A stretch of 7,659 nucleotides of DNA, taken from assembly GCA_031554725.1 (NCBI GenBank), contig JAVBUZ010000078.1:1-7659 (forward strand). Reading direction: 5' to 3'. The position numbers and the translations under genes are program-made. The notes beneath the pieces were generated by a model. That model saw only the letters and a list, made by a program, of their open reading frames with translations, was not told where the DNA came from and ran no database searches. The stretch is from JAVBUZ01 sp031554725. Lineage in GTDB: Bacteria; Bacillota; Clostridia; Lachnospirales; Lachnospiraceae. Numbering within the stretch: the first letter of the stretch is position 1; each line of letters opens with the position of its first letter. Shown piece after piece: positions 1 through 7,457 of the stretch.

Positions 1-3000
1 AGTAGCATCTGGATAACAAATTCTGTTCCAAACTCCGGAATCCCCAGAGAGCCTAATTCGCAACCGCCTAACTGACTTGGTTTAACTCCCAGGGCCTCTG
101 TACTTCTAAACAAGGACATTACCTTAGGATCATCTAGGGGGATTGTGATAGGGTCAATTCCTGTTATATCCTGTAGCATACGAATCATGGTCGGATCGTC
201 GTGTCCAAGAATATCTAGCTTGAGTAGATTATGGTCAATGGAATGATAATCAAAGTGAGTCGTTATGGTTTCCGTTTCCATATCATTGGCCGGATGCTGT
301 ACTGGCGTAAAAGAATTGATGTCCTGGCCCACTGGCAGAACAATAATGCCTCCTGGGTGCTGGCCGGTACTTCTACGAATACCAGTACATCCCAAGGTAA
401 TGCGGTTTATTTCACAAGTTCTTTTATTGATACCACGTTCTGTATAATAGTTTCTTACATACCCAAAGGCTGTTTTATCTGCCAAGGTTCCTATGGTTCC
501 CGCTCTAAAGGTCTGCCCCGCACCAAAGATAACTTCCGTATATTTATGTGCTTTTGACTGATATTCTCCGGAAAAGTTAAGGTCAATATCAGGCTCTTTA
601 TCTCCTTTAAAGCCCAAGAAGGTTTCAAAAGGAATATCAAAGCCATCCTTCTTTAAAGGTGCTCCGCAATTGGGACACTCTTTGTCAGGCATATCGATTC
701 CCGCACGTCCCGCATAGGCCCTTACCTCTTCTGATTCAAAGTCACTATAAAAGCACTTTGTACAGTAGTAATGTGGGCTTAATGGATTAACCTCTGTGAT
801 TCCTGACATGGTTGCTACAAAAGAGGAACCTACTGAGCCTCGAGAGCCTACTAAGTACCCATCTTCTACTGATTTCCACACTAGCTTTTGAGCAATAATA
901 TACATTACAGCAAAACCATTTTTTATAATAGAATCAAGTTCTTTTTCTAATCGCTTCTGAACAATTTCGGGTAGATTTTCGCCATACATTTCATGAGCCT
1001 TACTATAGCAAATATCCGATAGAATTTTATCACTGTCGGGAATAATAGGCGCACACTTGTCTGGTCTAACTGGGGAAATGGTTTCTACCATGTCTGCAAT
1101 TAGGTTGGTATTGGTAATAACTACCTCCGCTGCCTTATCACTACCCAAGTATTCAAACTCTGCTAGCATTTCCTCTGTGGTTCGTAGATATAAAGGCGCT
1201 TGATTGTCAGCATCCTCAAAGCCCTTTCCCGCCATAATAATACGCCTATAAACTTCATCCTGTGGATCCAAGAAATGTACGTCGCAGGTTGCTACTACTG
1301 GTTTTCTAAATTGCTCACCAAGCTTTACAATACGCTTATTTATATTTTCAATATCAGCAATGGAATTTACGTTTCGTATCTTTTGAGATTCAATCATAAA
1401 CATATTATTACCTGTTGGTTGGATTTCCAAATAATCATAAAAGTTTACAATTCTAGATATTTCTGCATCTGCCTTTTCGCTTAGTATCGCTTGATACAGC
1501 TCTCCCGCTTCACAAGCACTGCCAATTATCAGTCCATCTCGATATTTCATAATTTCGCTTTTAGGGATTCGCGCACGCCTACTATAATAATCAAGATGAG
1601 ATTCTGAAACCAAACGATATAAATTAATTCTACCCAAATCATTTTTTGCCAAAATAATACAATGATAAGATGGCATCTTTTTAACCACATTGGCATTGGA
1701 TGCACCAAGTGCATTCACTTCAGCTAAGGTTCCAATATTCTTTTCTTTTAGCATCTGTAAAAATTTCAAAAAAATATGGGCTGTTGCTTCTGCATCATCC
1801 ACTGCTCGATGATGATTTTCCAAAGAAACACCTAAGGTCTTGGCAACCGCATCCAGTGTATGCTTGGCCTGTCCTGGTAGTAATACTCTAGAAAGTCCAA
1901 CGGTATCAATATAGGTATACTCCGAAGGCAAGGAGAGATTTACTGCATTTTCAATAATAAAGCTCATGTCAAAGCCTGCATTATGAGCTACTAATACCGT
2001 ATCCTCACAAAATTCCAAAAAGCCTGGTAAGATTACATCTATCATAGGGCTATCCACTACCATATCATCATTTATCCCTGTTAGCTTTTCAATTTCGAAA
2101 GGAATTGGTACATCTGGATTTACAAAGGCAGAATACCTATCTATGATTTTATCTCCCTGAATCTTTACCGCGCCTATTTCTATAATTCGATTACTAACTG
2201 GCGAAAAGCCTGTGGTCTCAATATCAAAAACCACATAGGTTTCATCAATTGTTTGTCCCTTTCCTCCAACAACAATCTCTTTTAAATCATCTACAATGTA
2301 TGCTTCTACCCCATAGATAATCTTAAAAAAATCCTGCTCATTTGGACTTGCATCCCCTGCTTCTTTTCGTTTTGACTTTTCTGCCCACCACAAATCATCC
2401 CATACGTGGTTCGCATCAGTAAATGCTTGCACCCCACCATGATCCGTTATCGCAATCGCTTTATGTCCCCATTTATATGCTCTTTTTACAATGTCCTTTA
2501 CGTCGGAAACCCCATCCATATCGCTCATTTTAGTATGACAATGAAGCTCTACACGCTTACGAAGGGAGGTATCCATTCTGCTTACGGTAAAATCAGGTAT
2601 CTTTTTCATGCCTGCTATGGAGCCAATTGTTAGCTCATGGTCAAACTTATCTATCATACTAATGCCTTTTATTTTTACAAAGGCACCCATTTTGACATTC
2701 TGGGTAAGCTCTTCCACTTGCTCATTTCTAACAAAGACCTTTACTGTCATGGTATCGGTAAAATCAGTAATATCAAAAATAATAATTGATTTTAAGTTTT
2801 TAATTTCTCTCTTATCAAAGGCAATAATTTTACCCCTAACAACAACCTCTCCAATTTCACCAATAATGTCTTCTATTTTCATGGATTCTTCTTCAAAATC
2901 CTTACCATAAATTACATCTGGATTATCTGAACGTTTTAGGCTCTTTACACTACCCTCTGCATTTTTCGCATTGTCAGAATCTTTTGATGATTTTTTAAAC

Positions 3001-3641
3001 TTATTCTCGCCTGCTGCCGGCTTCGCCTCTTGAGACTGCGGTAGCGCTTCCTCCTCCTCGCCCTTCACACGGGCATAAATTTGAGAAACCTGCATTGCAA
3101 TCTTTTGTTCGTCTTCTTCCTTGTACTTACCTGTTTGAGCCTCTATGTAACGCATCTTGAAACGACTTTTAATACCACAGCGTTCATTAAATATCTTATC
3201 CAGAATTTGTAGTAGCTCATCCTCAAGACCTCTTGCTAAAACGGTATCTTCTGCTTCTAGAATAACCTCGTCTGCATTCTCAAAAGTAATTTTACTATTC
3301 TTAAAAGTGTTGTGCATAACATGGCTATATTCTTTTAACTCATTTAAAATACTTTCATAGTAAATATTCATGAGCTTTTCAGCATTGTACTGAGAAGTCA
3401 GGCTATATTTTTCATGTATTTTAATGGTTATATTTACTTTCGCAAATAACTGATTTTTTATTTCTTCCTCAACAATCCAAATATCACTTTTTTGTATCAA
3501 TCTTTCACTACTTATATAAATTCGCAAAAAATCCTTCTTACTAGTTGCAGACACCCTTTCTACGGTTGTTTGCTGCATAAGATCATGTAAGTTTTTATTT
3601 AGTTTTAAGGTTGGAAATACTTCAAAATACGGTTTCCCCAT
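1..3641 (-). CDS. polC: DNA polymerase III alpha subunit, PolC type (partial: C-terminus beyond the left edge)
   Basis: This is the replicative DNA polymerase of low-GC Gram-positive bacteria, combining 5'-3' polymerase and 3'-5' proofreading in one chain. The frame is open from ATG 3641 to the window edge: 1213 codons, against about 1440 in the family, so roughly 230 residues are missing. Domains in order: N-terminal domain (~1-190); charged linker (~193-253); OB fold (~260-345); PHP domain opening with ELHCH (H367, H369) and TDH (D400, H401); an inserted DEDDh exonuclease with D473/E475 (FDIETTG), D558 (HNAGFD) and HHRAVDD (H611, D616); the second PHP half; then the polymerase core. The core shows GSRGSVGSS (R934), a four-cysteine zinc site (C960, C963, C989, C992) and palm aspartates D1018/D1020 (PDIDLNF) and D1143 (LKLDILGHDDPT). 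All motifs fall in one frame, and I saw no stop or frameshift. The start is fixed by AGGAGT 12 bases upstream. It lies 18 bases after ispG and is probably co-transcribed with it. Confidence 0.97.
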   Translation of the reverse strand, partial: MGKPYFEVFPTLKLNKNLHDLMQQTTVERVSATSKKDFLRIYISSERLIQKSDIWIVEEEIKNQLFAKVNITIKIHEKYSLTSQYNAEKLMNIYYESILNELKEYSHVMHNTFKNSKITFENADEVILEAEDTVLARGLEDELLQILDKIFNERCGIKSRFKMRYIEAQTGKYKEEDEQKIAMQVSQIYARVKGEEEEALPQSQEAKPAAGENKFKKSSKDSDNAKNAEGSVKSLKRSDNPDVIYGKDFEEESMKIEDIIGEIGEVVVRGKIIAFDKREIKNLKSIIIFDITDFTDTMTVKVFVRNEQVEELTQNVKMGAFVKIKGISMIDKFDHELTIGSIAGMKKIPDFTVSRMDTSLRKRVELHCHTKMSDMDGVSDVKDIVKRAYKWGHKAIAITDHGGVQAFTDANHVWDDLWWAEKSKRKEAGDASPNEQDFFKIIYGVEAYIVDDLKEIVVGGKGQTIDETYVVFDIETTGFSPVSNRIIEIGAVKIQGDKIIDRYSAFVNPDVPIPFEIEKLTGINDDMVVDSPMIDVILPGFLEFCEDTVLVAHNAGFDMSFIIENAVNLSLPSEYTYIDTVGLSRVLLPGQAKHTLDAVAKTLGVSLENHHRAVDDAEATAHIFLKFLQMLKEKNIGTLAEVNALGASNANVVKKMPSYHCIILAKNDLGRINLYRLVSESHLDYYSRRARIPKSEIMKYRDGLIIGSACEAGELYQAILSEKADAEISRIVNFYDYLEIQPTGNNMFMIESQKIRNVNSIADIENINKRIVKLGEQFRKPVVATCDVHFLDPQDEVYRRIIMAGKGFEDADNQAPLYLRTTEEMLAEFEYLGSDKAAEVVITNTNLIADMVETISPVRPDKCAPIIPDSDKILSDICYSKAHEMYGENLPEIVQKRLEKELDSIIKNGFAVMYIIAQKLVWKSVEDGYLVGSRGSVGSSFVATMSGITEVNPLSPHYYCTKCFYSDFESEEVRAYAGRAGIDMPDKECPNCGAPLKKDGFDIPFETFLGFKGDKEPDIDLNFSGEYQSKAHKYTEVIFGAGQTFRAGTIGTLADKTAFGYVRNYYTERGINKRTCEINRITLGCTGIRRSTGQHPGGIIVLPVGQDINSFTPVQHPANDMETETITTHFDYHSIDHNLLKLDILGHDDPTMIRMLQDITGIDPITIPLDDPKVMSLFRSTEALGVKPSQLGGCELGSLGIPEFGTEFVIQML

Positions 3642-3653
3642 TTGTGAATTATG

Positions 3654-3662
3654 ACTCCTTTA
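3654..3662 (-). promoter_or_regulatory. polC ribosome binding site overlapping the ispG stop region
   Basis: Read on the minus strand, the ispG stop codon TAA (3662-3660) runs directly into AGGAGT (3659-3654), and the polC ATG follows after a 12-base spacer. The Shine-Dalgarno therefore begins at the ispG stop. Ribosomes finishing ispG would pass over or uncover the polC site, which suggests translational coupling of the two essential genes. The spacer is somewhat longer than the usual 6-9 bases. The site itself is seen directly; the coupling is inferred. Confidence 0.75.
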
Positions 3663-4715
3663 TATCCTGCCCCAATTATCTAGTTCTTCCTTTAATGTGG
3701 AAAGCAGATTTTCTTCTGGTACCTTTTTAATGATTTCGCCTTTTTTAATCAGTAAGCCTTCGCCGCAACCGCCAGCAATTCCTATATCCGCCTCTTTTGC
3801 TTCTCCAGGGCCATTTACCGCACACCCCATAACTGCAACCTTTATATCTAGCGGATAGTCTGCAACCATTTCTTCCACCTTGGTTGCCAAACCAATCAAA
3901 TCAATTTTAGTTCTTCCACAAGTCGGACAAGAAACCACTTCTATGCCACCTTTTCTAAGACCAAGAGTCTTAAGGATAAGCTTTGCTGTTTTAATTTCCT
4001 CTACAGGATCACCACTTAAGGAAACACGAATGGTATCTCCAATTCCCTGATGTAAAATTAAGCCTAGCCCTAATGCGGATTTAATGTTTCCTGACCAGAC
4101 CGTACCAGACTCTGTAATTCCAACATGTAATGGATATATCGTCTTATCCGCTAATAGTTCATGCGCCTTTACACACATGAGCACATCAGAGGACTTTATA
4201 CTGATTACTAAATTGTCATAACCAAGCTCTTCTATCATTCGTACTTTATCTAGGGCACTTTCCACAATACCTTCTGCGGTAACCCCATTATATTTCTCAA
4301 TCAAATGTTTTTCTAATGAGCCACTATTTACTCCTACACGAATAGGAATGTTTCTTTCCTTGGCTACATCAACTACTTGCTTTACCTTGTCAAGGCTGCC
4401 AATATTTCCTGGATTAATACGAATCTTGTCCGCACCATTTTCCATGGCTGCAATTGCCATCTTATAGTCAAAATGTATATCTGCCACTAGGGGAATGATT
4501 ATCTGTTTTTTAATTTCAGAAATTGCCAAAGCTGCTTCTAAAGTGGGTACCGTGCAACGAACAATTTCACAGCCTGCTGCTTCTAAGCGTTTGATCTGTG
4601 CTACGGTCTTTTCCACATCTTCTGTTGGCGTATTCGTCATGGATTGAATCAAAATAGGATGCTTTCCACCGATCACTTTATTTCCAATTTTCACTTCTCT
4701 TTTATCTCTATACAT
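3660..4715 (-). CDS. ispG: 4-hydroxy-3-methylbut-2-enyl diphosphate synthase (flavodoxin/ferredoxin), IspG/GcpE
   Basis: IspG is a cytosolic [4Fe-4S] enzyme that reductively opens MEcPP to HMBPP, the penultimate step of the MEP (non-mevalonate) isoprenoid pathway. The protein has 351 residues, typical of the short two-domain bacterial form. The N-terminal TIM-barrel carries signatures such as IQSMTNT, ADIHFDY, RINPGNIG and RVGVNSGSLE, followed by GITESGT, GNIKSALG and GIGDTIRVSL. The C-terminal domain has the cluster ligands C263 and C266 (SCPTCGRT), C298 and E305 (GCAVNGPGE). Their spacing (3, 32, 7) equals that of the E. coli enzyme (C270, C273, C305, E312). I chose ATG 4715 over an in-frame ATG six codons upstream because GGAGG lies 6 bases before it and the family alignment begins there; the upstream ATG would place this Shine-Dalgarno inside the gene. 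A sigma-A-like promoter lies just upstream, and polC follows 18 bases downstream. Confidence 0.97.
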   Translation of the reverse strand: MYRDKREVKIGNKVIGGKHPILIQSMTNTPTEDVEKTVAQIKRLEAAGCEIVRCTVPTLEAALAISEIKKQIIIPLVADIHFDYKMAIAAMENGADKIRINPGNIGSLDKVKQVVDVAKERNIPIRVGVNSGSLEKHLIEKYNGVTAEGIVESALDKVRMIEELGYDNLVISIKSSDVLMCVKAHELLADKTIYPLHVGITESGTVWSGNIKSALGLGLILHQGIGDTIRVSLSGDPVEEIKTAKLILKTLGLRKGGIEVVSCPTCGRTKIDLIGLATKVEEMVADYPLDIKVAVMGCAVNGPGEAKEADIGIAGGCGEGLLIKKGEIIKKVPEENLLSTLKEELDNWGRI

Positions 4716-4720
4716 ACAAA

Positions 4721-4726
4721 ACCTCC
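4721..4726 (-). promoter_or_regulatory. ispG ribosome binding site that decides the start
   Basis: The minus strand reads GGAGGT here, with 5 bases before ATG 4715 (6 after the GGAGG core). This is a strong, well-placed Shine-Dalgarno. It supports the internal start at 4715 over the longer frame opening at 4733, which has no comparable site. Confidence 0.8.
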
Positions 4727-4747
4727 ACATCAAACAATCTTCTTTCT

Positions 4748-4776
4748 ATTGTATGTAATTTGTTCGCCTTTTTCAA
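4748..4776 (-). promoter_or_regulatory. Near-consensus sigma-A promoter for ispG-polC
   Basis: On the minus strand the -35 hexamer is TTGAAA (4776-4771, 5 of 6 to TTGACA). A spacer of exactly 17 bases (4770-4754) follows, then the -10 hexamer TACAAT (4753-4748, 5 of 6 to TATAAT). Transcription should start near 4741, giving a leader of about 25 bases before ATG 4715 that includes the GGAGG. It sits in the 77-base gap between the dprA stop and the ispG start, with the -35 only 16 bases past the dprA stop. No hairpin-plus-T-tract terminator is visible in the gap, so transcripts from dprA may also continue into ispG. The hexamers and spacing are seen directly; promoter activity is inferred. Confidence 0.75.
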
Positions 4777-4792
4777 TGGGCAATATGACAGT

Positions 4793-5899
4793 TTAAGCTT
4801 TTTTCGTGTAATAATTTCCACCATTATTTTCTACTTTTCCTTTTAGGGTTAGCTGTAATAGAATATACATAGTTTCTTGTAAGGATATTTCTTTTAACTG
4901 CTCAACCACTGCCATATTCATTCTAAGCTGATCTAGTGAAATTGGATAATAGTCTAGAAGCATCCAAACACTTCTTTCTTTATTTGTTAAGTCCATAGCT
5001 TCTCTTTCTAGCATGCTTTCTCTTTGTTCCCTTCCCGCTCCAAGTTTGGGAAGCTTGCTCAAAAGATCCTTGGGACTTAACACCACCCCTGCACCCTGCT
5101 GTAATAAGCCATTGCAGCCATCACTTAGTCGATCTGTCAGTCTACCGGGAATACAATAAATATCCCTTCCTTGTTCCAATGCCATATCTACCGTAATCAG
5201 GGTTCCACTTTTTTGCCTCGCTTCTACTACTAGAATCGCATCTGCAAGTCCACTAATAATTCTATTTCTTGGTGGAAACTGGGTTGGCTTTGGAGCTGTC
5301 CCTACTGGATAGGTGGACAAAATACCGCCCGTCTTAATTACCTTTTCATACAGCTCTTTATGAGAGCTAGGATAGCAAACATCCACTCCACAGCCTAGAA
5401 CCCCAAAGGTTTCTCCCCCTGCCTCAAATACCGCATTTTGGCTGATACCATCTATGCCCATAGCTAAACCACTGACTACTTGCACCCCCGCCTTAGCTAG
5501 CTGGCTGCCAAACTCACAAGCAATATACTTTCCATAGGCAGAACACCTTCTTGCGCCTATCATTGCTACCGTTGGTACCTCATCCCTGGGAAGTTTTCCT
5601 TTTACATATAGAGCAAAGGGTCTATCTGGGATTTCTAACAGTCTTTGGGGATATTCCTTAGATAAAACCGATATAAACCTAATATCCTTTTGTTTTAACT
5701 CCAGATACCTTGCCTCCACATCCCAACTACTTTTTAATGCCCGAAATTGTTCTTGCTGTCTTTCTCCTAAAACAGTTGCAAGCGCCTTGGGAGATGCCCG
5801 ATATGCCTCATATGAGTTGCCAAAGCGTTCCAAGAGCCTTTGAATGGTTTTTTCTCCAATCCCCTGCACATTATCTAAAAAATAATCATACATCTCCAT
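4793..5899 (-). CDS. dprA: DNA processing protein DprA/Smf, RecA loader on incoming single-stranded DNA
   Basis: DprA binds single-stranded DNA entering during natural transformation and loads RecA on it; many non-competent bacteria also keep the gene. The protein has 368 residues in three parts. An N-terminal helix-hairpin-helix/SAM-like segment carries the signature VQGIGEKTIQRLL (~8-35). The Rossmann-like DNA-binding core (~75-290) has GARRCSAYG (G115-G123), SGLAMGID (143-150), LGCGVDVCYP (168-177), FPPRNRIISGL (208-218), VVEA (224-227), KSGTLITVD (230-238) and CIPG (249-252). A C-terminal winged-helix domain (~304-365) ends in YYTKKA. It is longer than the compact B. subtilis form (just under 300 residues) because both flanking domains are present. 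I chose ATG 5899 because GGAGG lies 8 bases upstream; a longer in-frame start at 5929 lacks a Shine-Dalgarno and would overlap comM. It begins one base after the comM stop, so the two are surely one operon. Confidence 0.96.
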   Translation of the reverse strand: MEMYDYFLDNVQGIGEKTIQRLLERFGNSYEAYRASPKALATVLGERQQEQFRALKSSWDVEARYLELKQKDIRFISVLSKEYPQRLLEIPDRPFALYVKGKLPRDEVPTVAMIGARRCSAYGKYIACEFGSQLAKAGVQVVSGLAMGIDGISQNAVFEAGGETFGVLGCGVDVCYPSSHKELYEKVIKTGGILSTYPVGTAPKPTQFPPRNRIISGLADAILVVEARQKSGTLITVDMALEQGRDIYCIPGRLTDRLSDGCNGLLQQGAGVVLSPKDLLSKLPKLGAGREQRESMLEREAMDLTNKERSVWMLLDYYPISLDQLRMNMAVVEQLKEISLQETMYILLQLTLKGKVENNGGNYYTKKA

Positions 5900-5900
5900 A

Positions 5901-7457
5901 TTACCTTCCTCCCTTCCAATACTTCTCATCTGTCATGCGAAAGCATACGGCCTCTGCCAAATGTAGCTCTTCGATATTTTTGCTTCCCGACAAATCTGCA
6001 ATGGTTCTTGCTAGCTTTAGAATTTTATAGTATCCCCTTGCGCTAAAGGGCATATTTTTAAACAGCTCTTCTAGTAAGCGTTCTTCTTTTTCACCCAAGG
6101 GGCAATATTTATTTATATCTTTTGCCAAAATCTCGCTATTAAAACGATACTGGGTGCCTTCAAATCTTTTTTCTTGCCGTTCCCGGGCTACAATAACCCT
6201 TTCCCTAATCGTTCTACTGTTTTCTCTAGTTTCATCCCCTCTAAGCTTCTGTATGCCTATTTCCGACGCCTCTACACAAATATCCATGCGATCCAAAATA
6301 GGCCCTGAAACATGGGCTAGATATCGTCTTACCTCATGCTCTGTGCAACGACACTTGTTGATATCTGGATAGTAGCCACAAGGGCAAGGATTCATGGCAC
6401 AAACAAGCATAAAATCCGCTGGAAAGGTATAACTACCATATGCTCTTGAAACTACCACCTTCTTGTCTTCTAGGGGTTGTCTTAGAATGTCTAAATTTTT
6501 TCTTGGAAATTCTGGTAACTCATCCAGAAACAGAATACCTCGATGGGCAAGAGATACTGCGCCAGGTGTAGGTATTCTCCCGCCACCTGCCAGTGCTTGT
6601 GATGAAATTGTATGATGGGGATCAATAAAGGGACGTTTTGTGATAAATGCATTTGATGTGCCAAGCAAGCCTTGGGCACTATAGATATTAGAAACTTCGA
6701 GACTCTCGGCTCTCGTCATTCTTGGAAGTATACCCGGAATCCTTTTGCCAATCATGGTTTTTCCTGTTCCTGGTGGGCCTAACATGAGCATATGATGAAA
6801 ACCCGCTGCTGCTACCTCTGCCCCTCTTTTCACTGCCTCTTGACCATATATTTCGCCGAAATTAGGATAAGCATCCTCTGACGTATTTGTTAACAGTTCT
6901 TCTAGGGATATCACTTGTGGCGGATATTTTTCCTTTTGCATTTCCTTGGTCAGACTTAGGAACTCCAAGACCTCTTTTAGATTAGAAACTCCAATTACAT
7001 CTATGTCCGAAATTACCGCTCCTTCTTTTGCATTTTCCAAAGGGACAATACAGGTTCGAATACCTTGGTTTTTGGCCTCTTGCACAATGGGCAGTACCCC
7101 TTTTATCTTTTTCACCTCGCCGGAAAGTCCTAGCTCACCCACAAAAAGTAGCCCCTCAGTGGCTTTTTCCTCCACCTTTCCCATTGCACGAAGTAGCCCC
7201 ACTGCAATAGGCAAGTCAAAGCCTGTCCCAGCCTTACGAATATCTGCAGGCGATAGATTAATGGTAATCCTCATGGTTGGCAGACAAATCCCATTGTTTT
7301 TTAGTGCCACTCTAACCCTTTCTTTTGCTTCTCTTACCTCATTGCCAAGATAGCCTACCATTTCAAAGCTAGGTAGCCCCTGTGCAATGTCAACTTCTGC
7401 GTACACTAAATACGCATAGACTCCTTTTAAGCCTCCTGTACAAATTGTGCTATACAT
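5901..7457 (-). CDS. comM: ComM/YifB-family AAA+ ATPase (Mg-chelatase-like), branch-migration helicase
   Basis: The family is related to magnesium chelatase subunit I. Its best-studied member, Vibrio ComM, is a hexameric helicase that promotes branch migration during integration of transforming DNA. The protein has 518 residues, close to the family's ~510. The N-terminal ribosomal S5/Lon-like ChlI domain (~1-165) has MVGYLGNEVREAKERVR, NLSPADIRK and KAGTGFDLPIA (D81). The AAA+ domain has Walker A GPPGTGKT (K233, T234) and Walker B LFLDEL (D312, E313), plus the family motifs DPHHTIS and GGGRIPTPGAVSLAHRG. A cysteine cluster (C358, C360, C369, C371) comes before SGPILDRMDI, and a C-terminal Mg-chelatase lid domain follows (~430-515). 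I chose ATG 7457 because AAAGGAG lies 6 bases upstream and the family's usual N-terminus (MYS-type) starts there; a GTG at 7529 would fall inside a hairpin and has no Shine-Dalgarno. The role in this organism is inferred from the family and from adjacent dprA. Confidence 0.96.
   Translation of the reverse strand: MYSTICTGGLKGVYAYLVYAEVDIAQGLPSFEMVGYLGNEVREAKERVRVALKNNGICLPTMRITINLSPADIRKAGTGFDLPIAVGLLRAMGKVEEKATEGLLFVGELGLSGEVKKIKGVLPIVQEAKNQGIRTCIVPLENAKEGAVISDIDVIGVSNLKEVLEFLSLTKEMQKEKYPPQVISLEELLTNTSEDAYPNFGEIYGQEAVKRGAEVAAAGFHHMLMLGPPGTGKTMIGKRIPGILPRMTRAESLEVSNIYSAQGLLGTSNAFITKRPFIDPHHTISSQALAGGGRIPTPGAVSLAHRGILFLDELPEFPRKNLDILRQPLEDKKVVVSRAYGSYTFPADFMLVCAMNPCPCGYYPDINKCRCTEHEVRRYLAHVSGPILDRMDICVEASEIGIQKLRGDETRENSRTIRERVIVARERQEKRFEGTQYRFNSEILAKDINKYCPLGEKEERLLEELFKNMPFSARGYYKILKLARTIADLSGSKNIEELHLAEAVCFRMTDEKYWKGGR
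5908..5915 (-). promoter_or_regulatory. dprA ribosome binding site inside the last comM codons
   Basis: The minus strand reads AAGGGAGG (5915-5908), with 8 bases to the dprA ATG at 5899. These bases also encode the K-G-G end of ComM (last residues KGGR). The dprA Shine-Dalgarno is thus fully embedded in comM coding sequence, and the comM stop TAA (5903-5901) lies between it and the start codon. The arrangement favours termination-reinitiation coupling. Confidence 0.8.

Noticed and set aside
231..557. Plus-strand open frame of 108 codons (and an overlapping 60-codon frame)
   Set aside because: It is antisense to the conserved PolC polymerase core, two overlapping frames compete for the same stretch, and neither resembles a known protein.
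2406..2910. Plus-strand frames of 75 and 100 codons, the second hydrophobic and resembling a membrane protein
   Set aside because: Both are antisense to the polC OB fold and PHP region. The hydrophobic look comes from reading Lys/Glu/Asp/Ile-rich codons backwards, and there is no ribosome binding site.
4716..4733. A six-codon upstream extension of ispG from ATG 4733
   Set aside because: The strong GGAGG would lie inside the coding sequence, and the family N-terminus matches the start at 4715.
5900..5929. A longer dprA start at ATG 5929
   Set aside because: It would overlap the end of comM, has no ribosome binding site, and adds residues that are just the out-of-frame reading of the comM tail. 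ATG 5899 has GGAGG 8 bases upstream.
5710..6030. Plus-strand open frame of 106 codons across the comM-dprA junction
   Set aside because: It is antisense to two well-supported genes and shows no family features.
6946..7353. Plus-strand open frame of 135 codons, serine- and proline-rich
   Set aside because: It is fully antisense to the conserved N-terminal domain of comM, its composition is typical of a shadow frame, and no recognisable family or ribosome binding site is seen.
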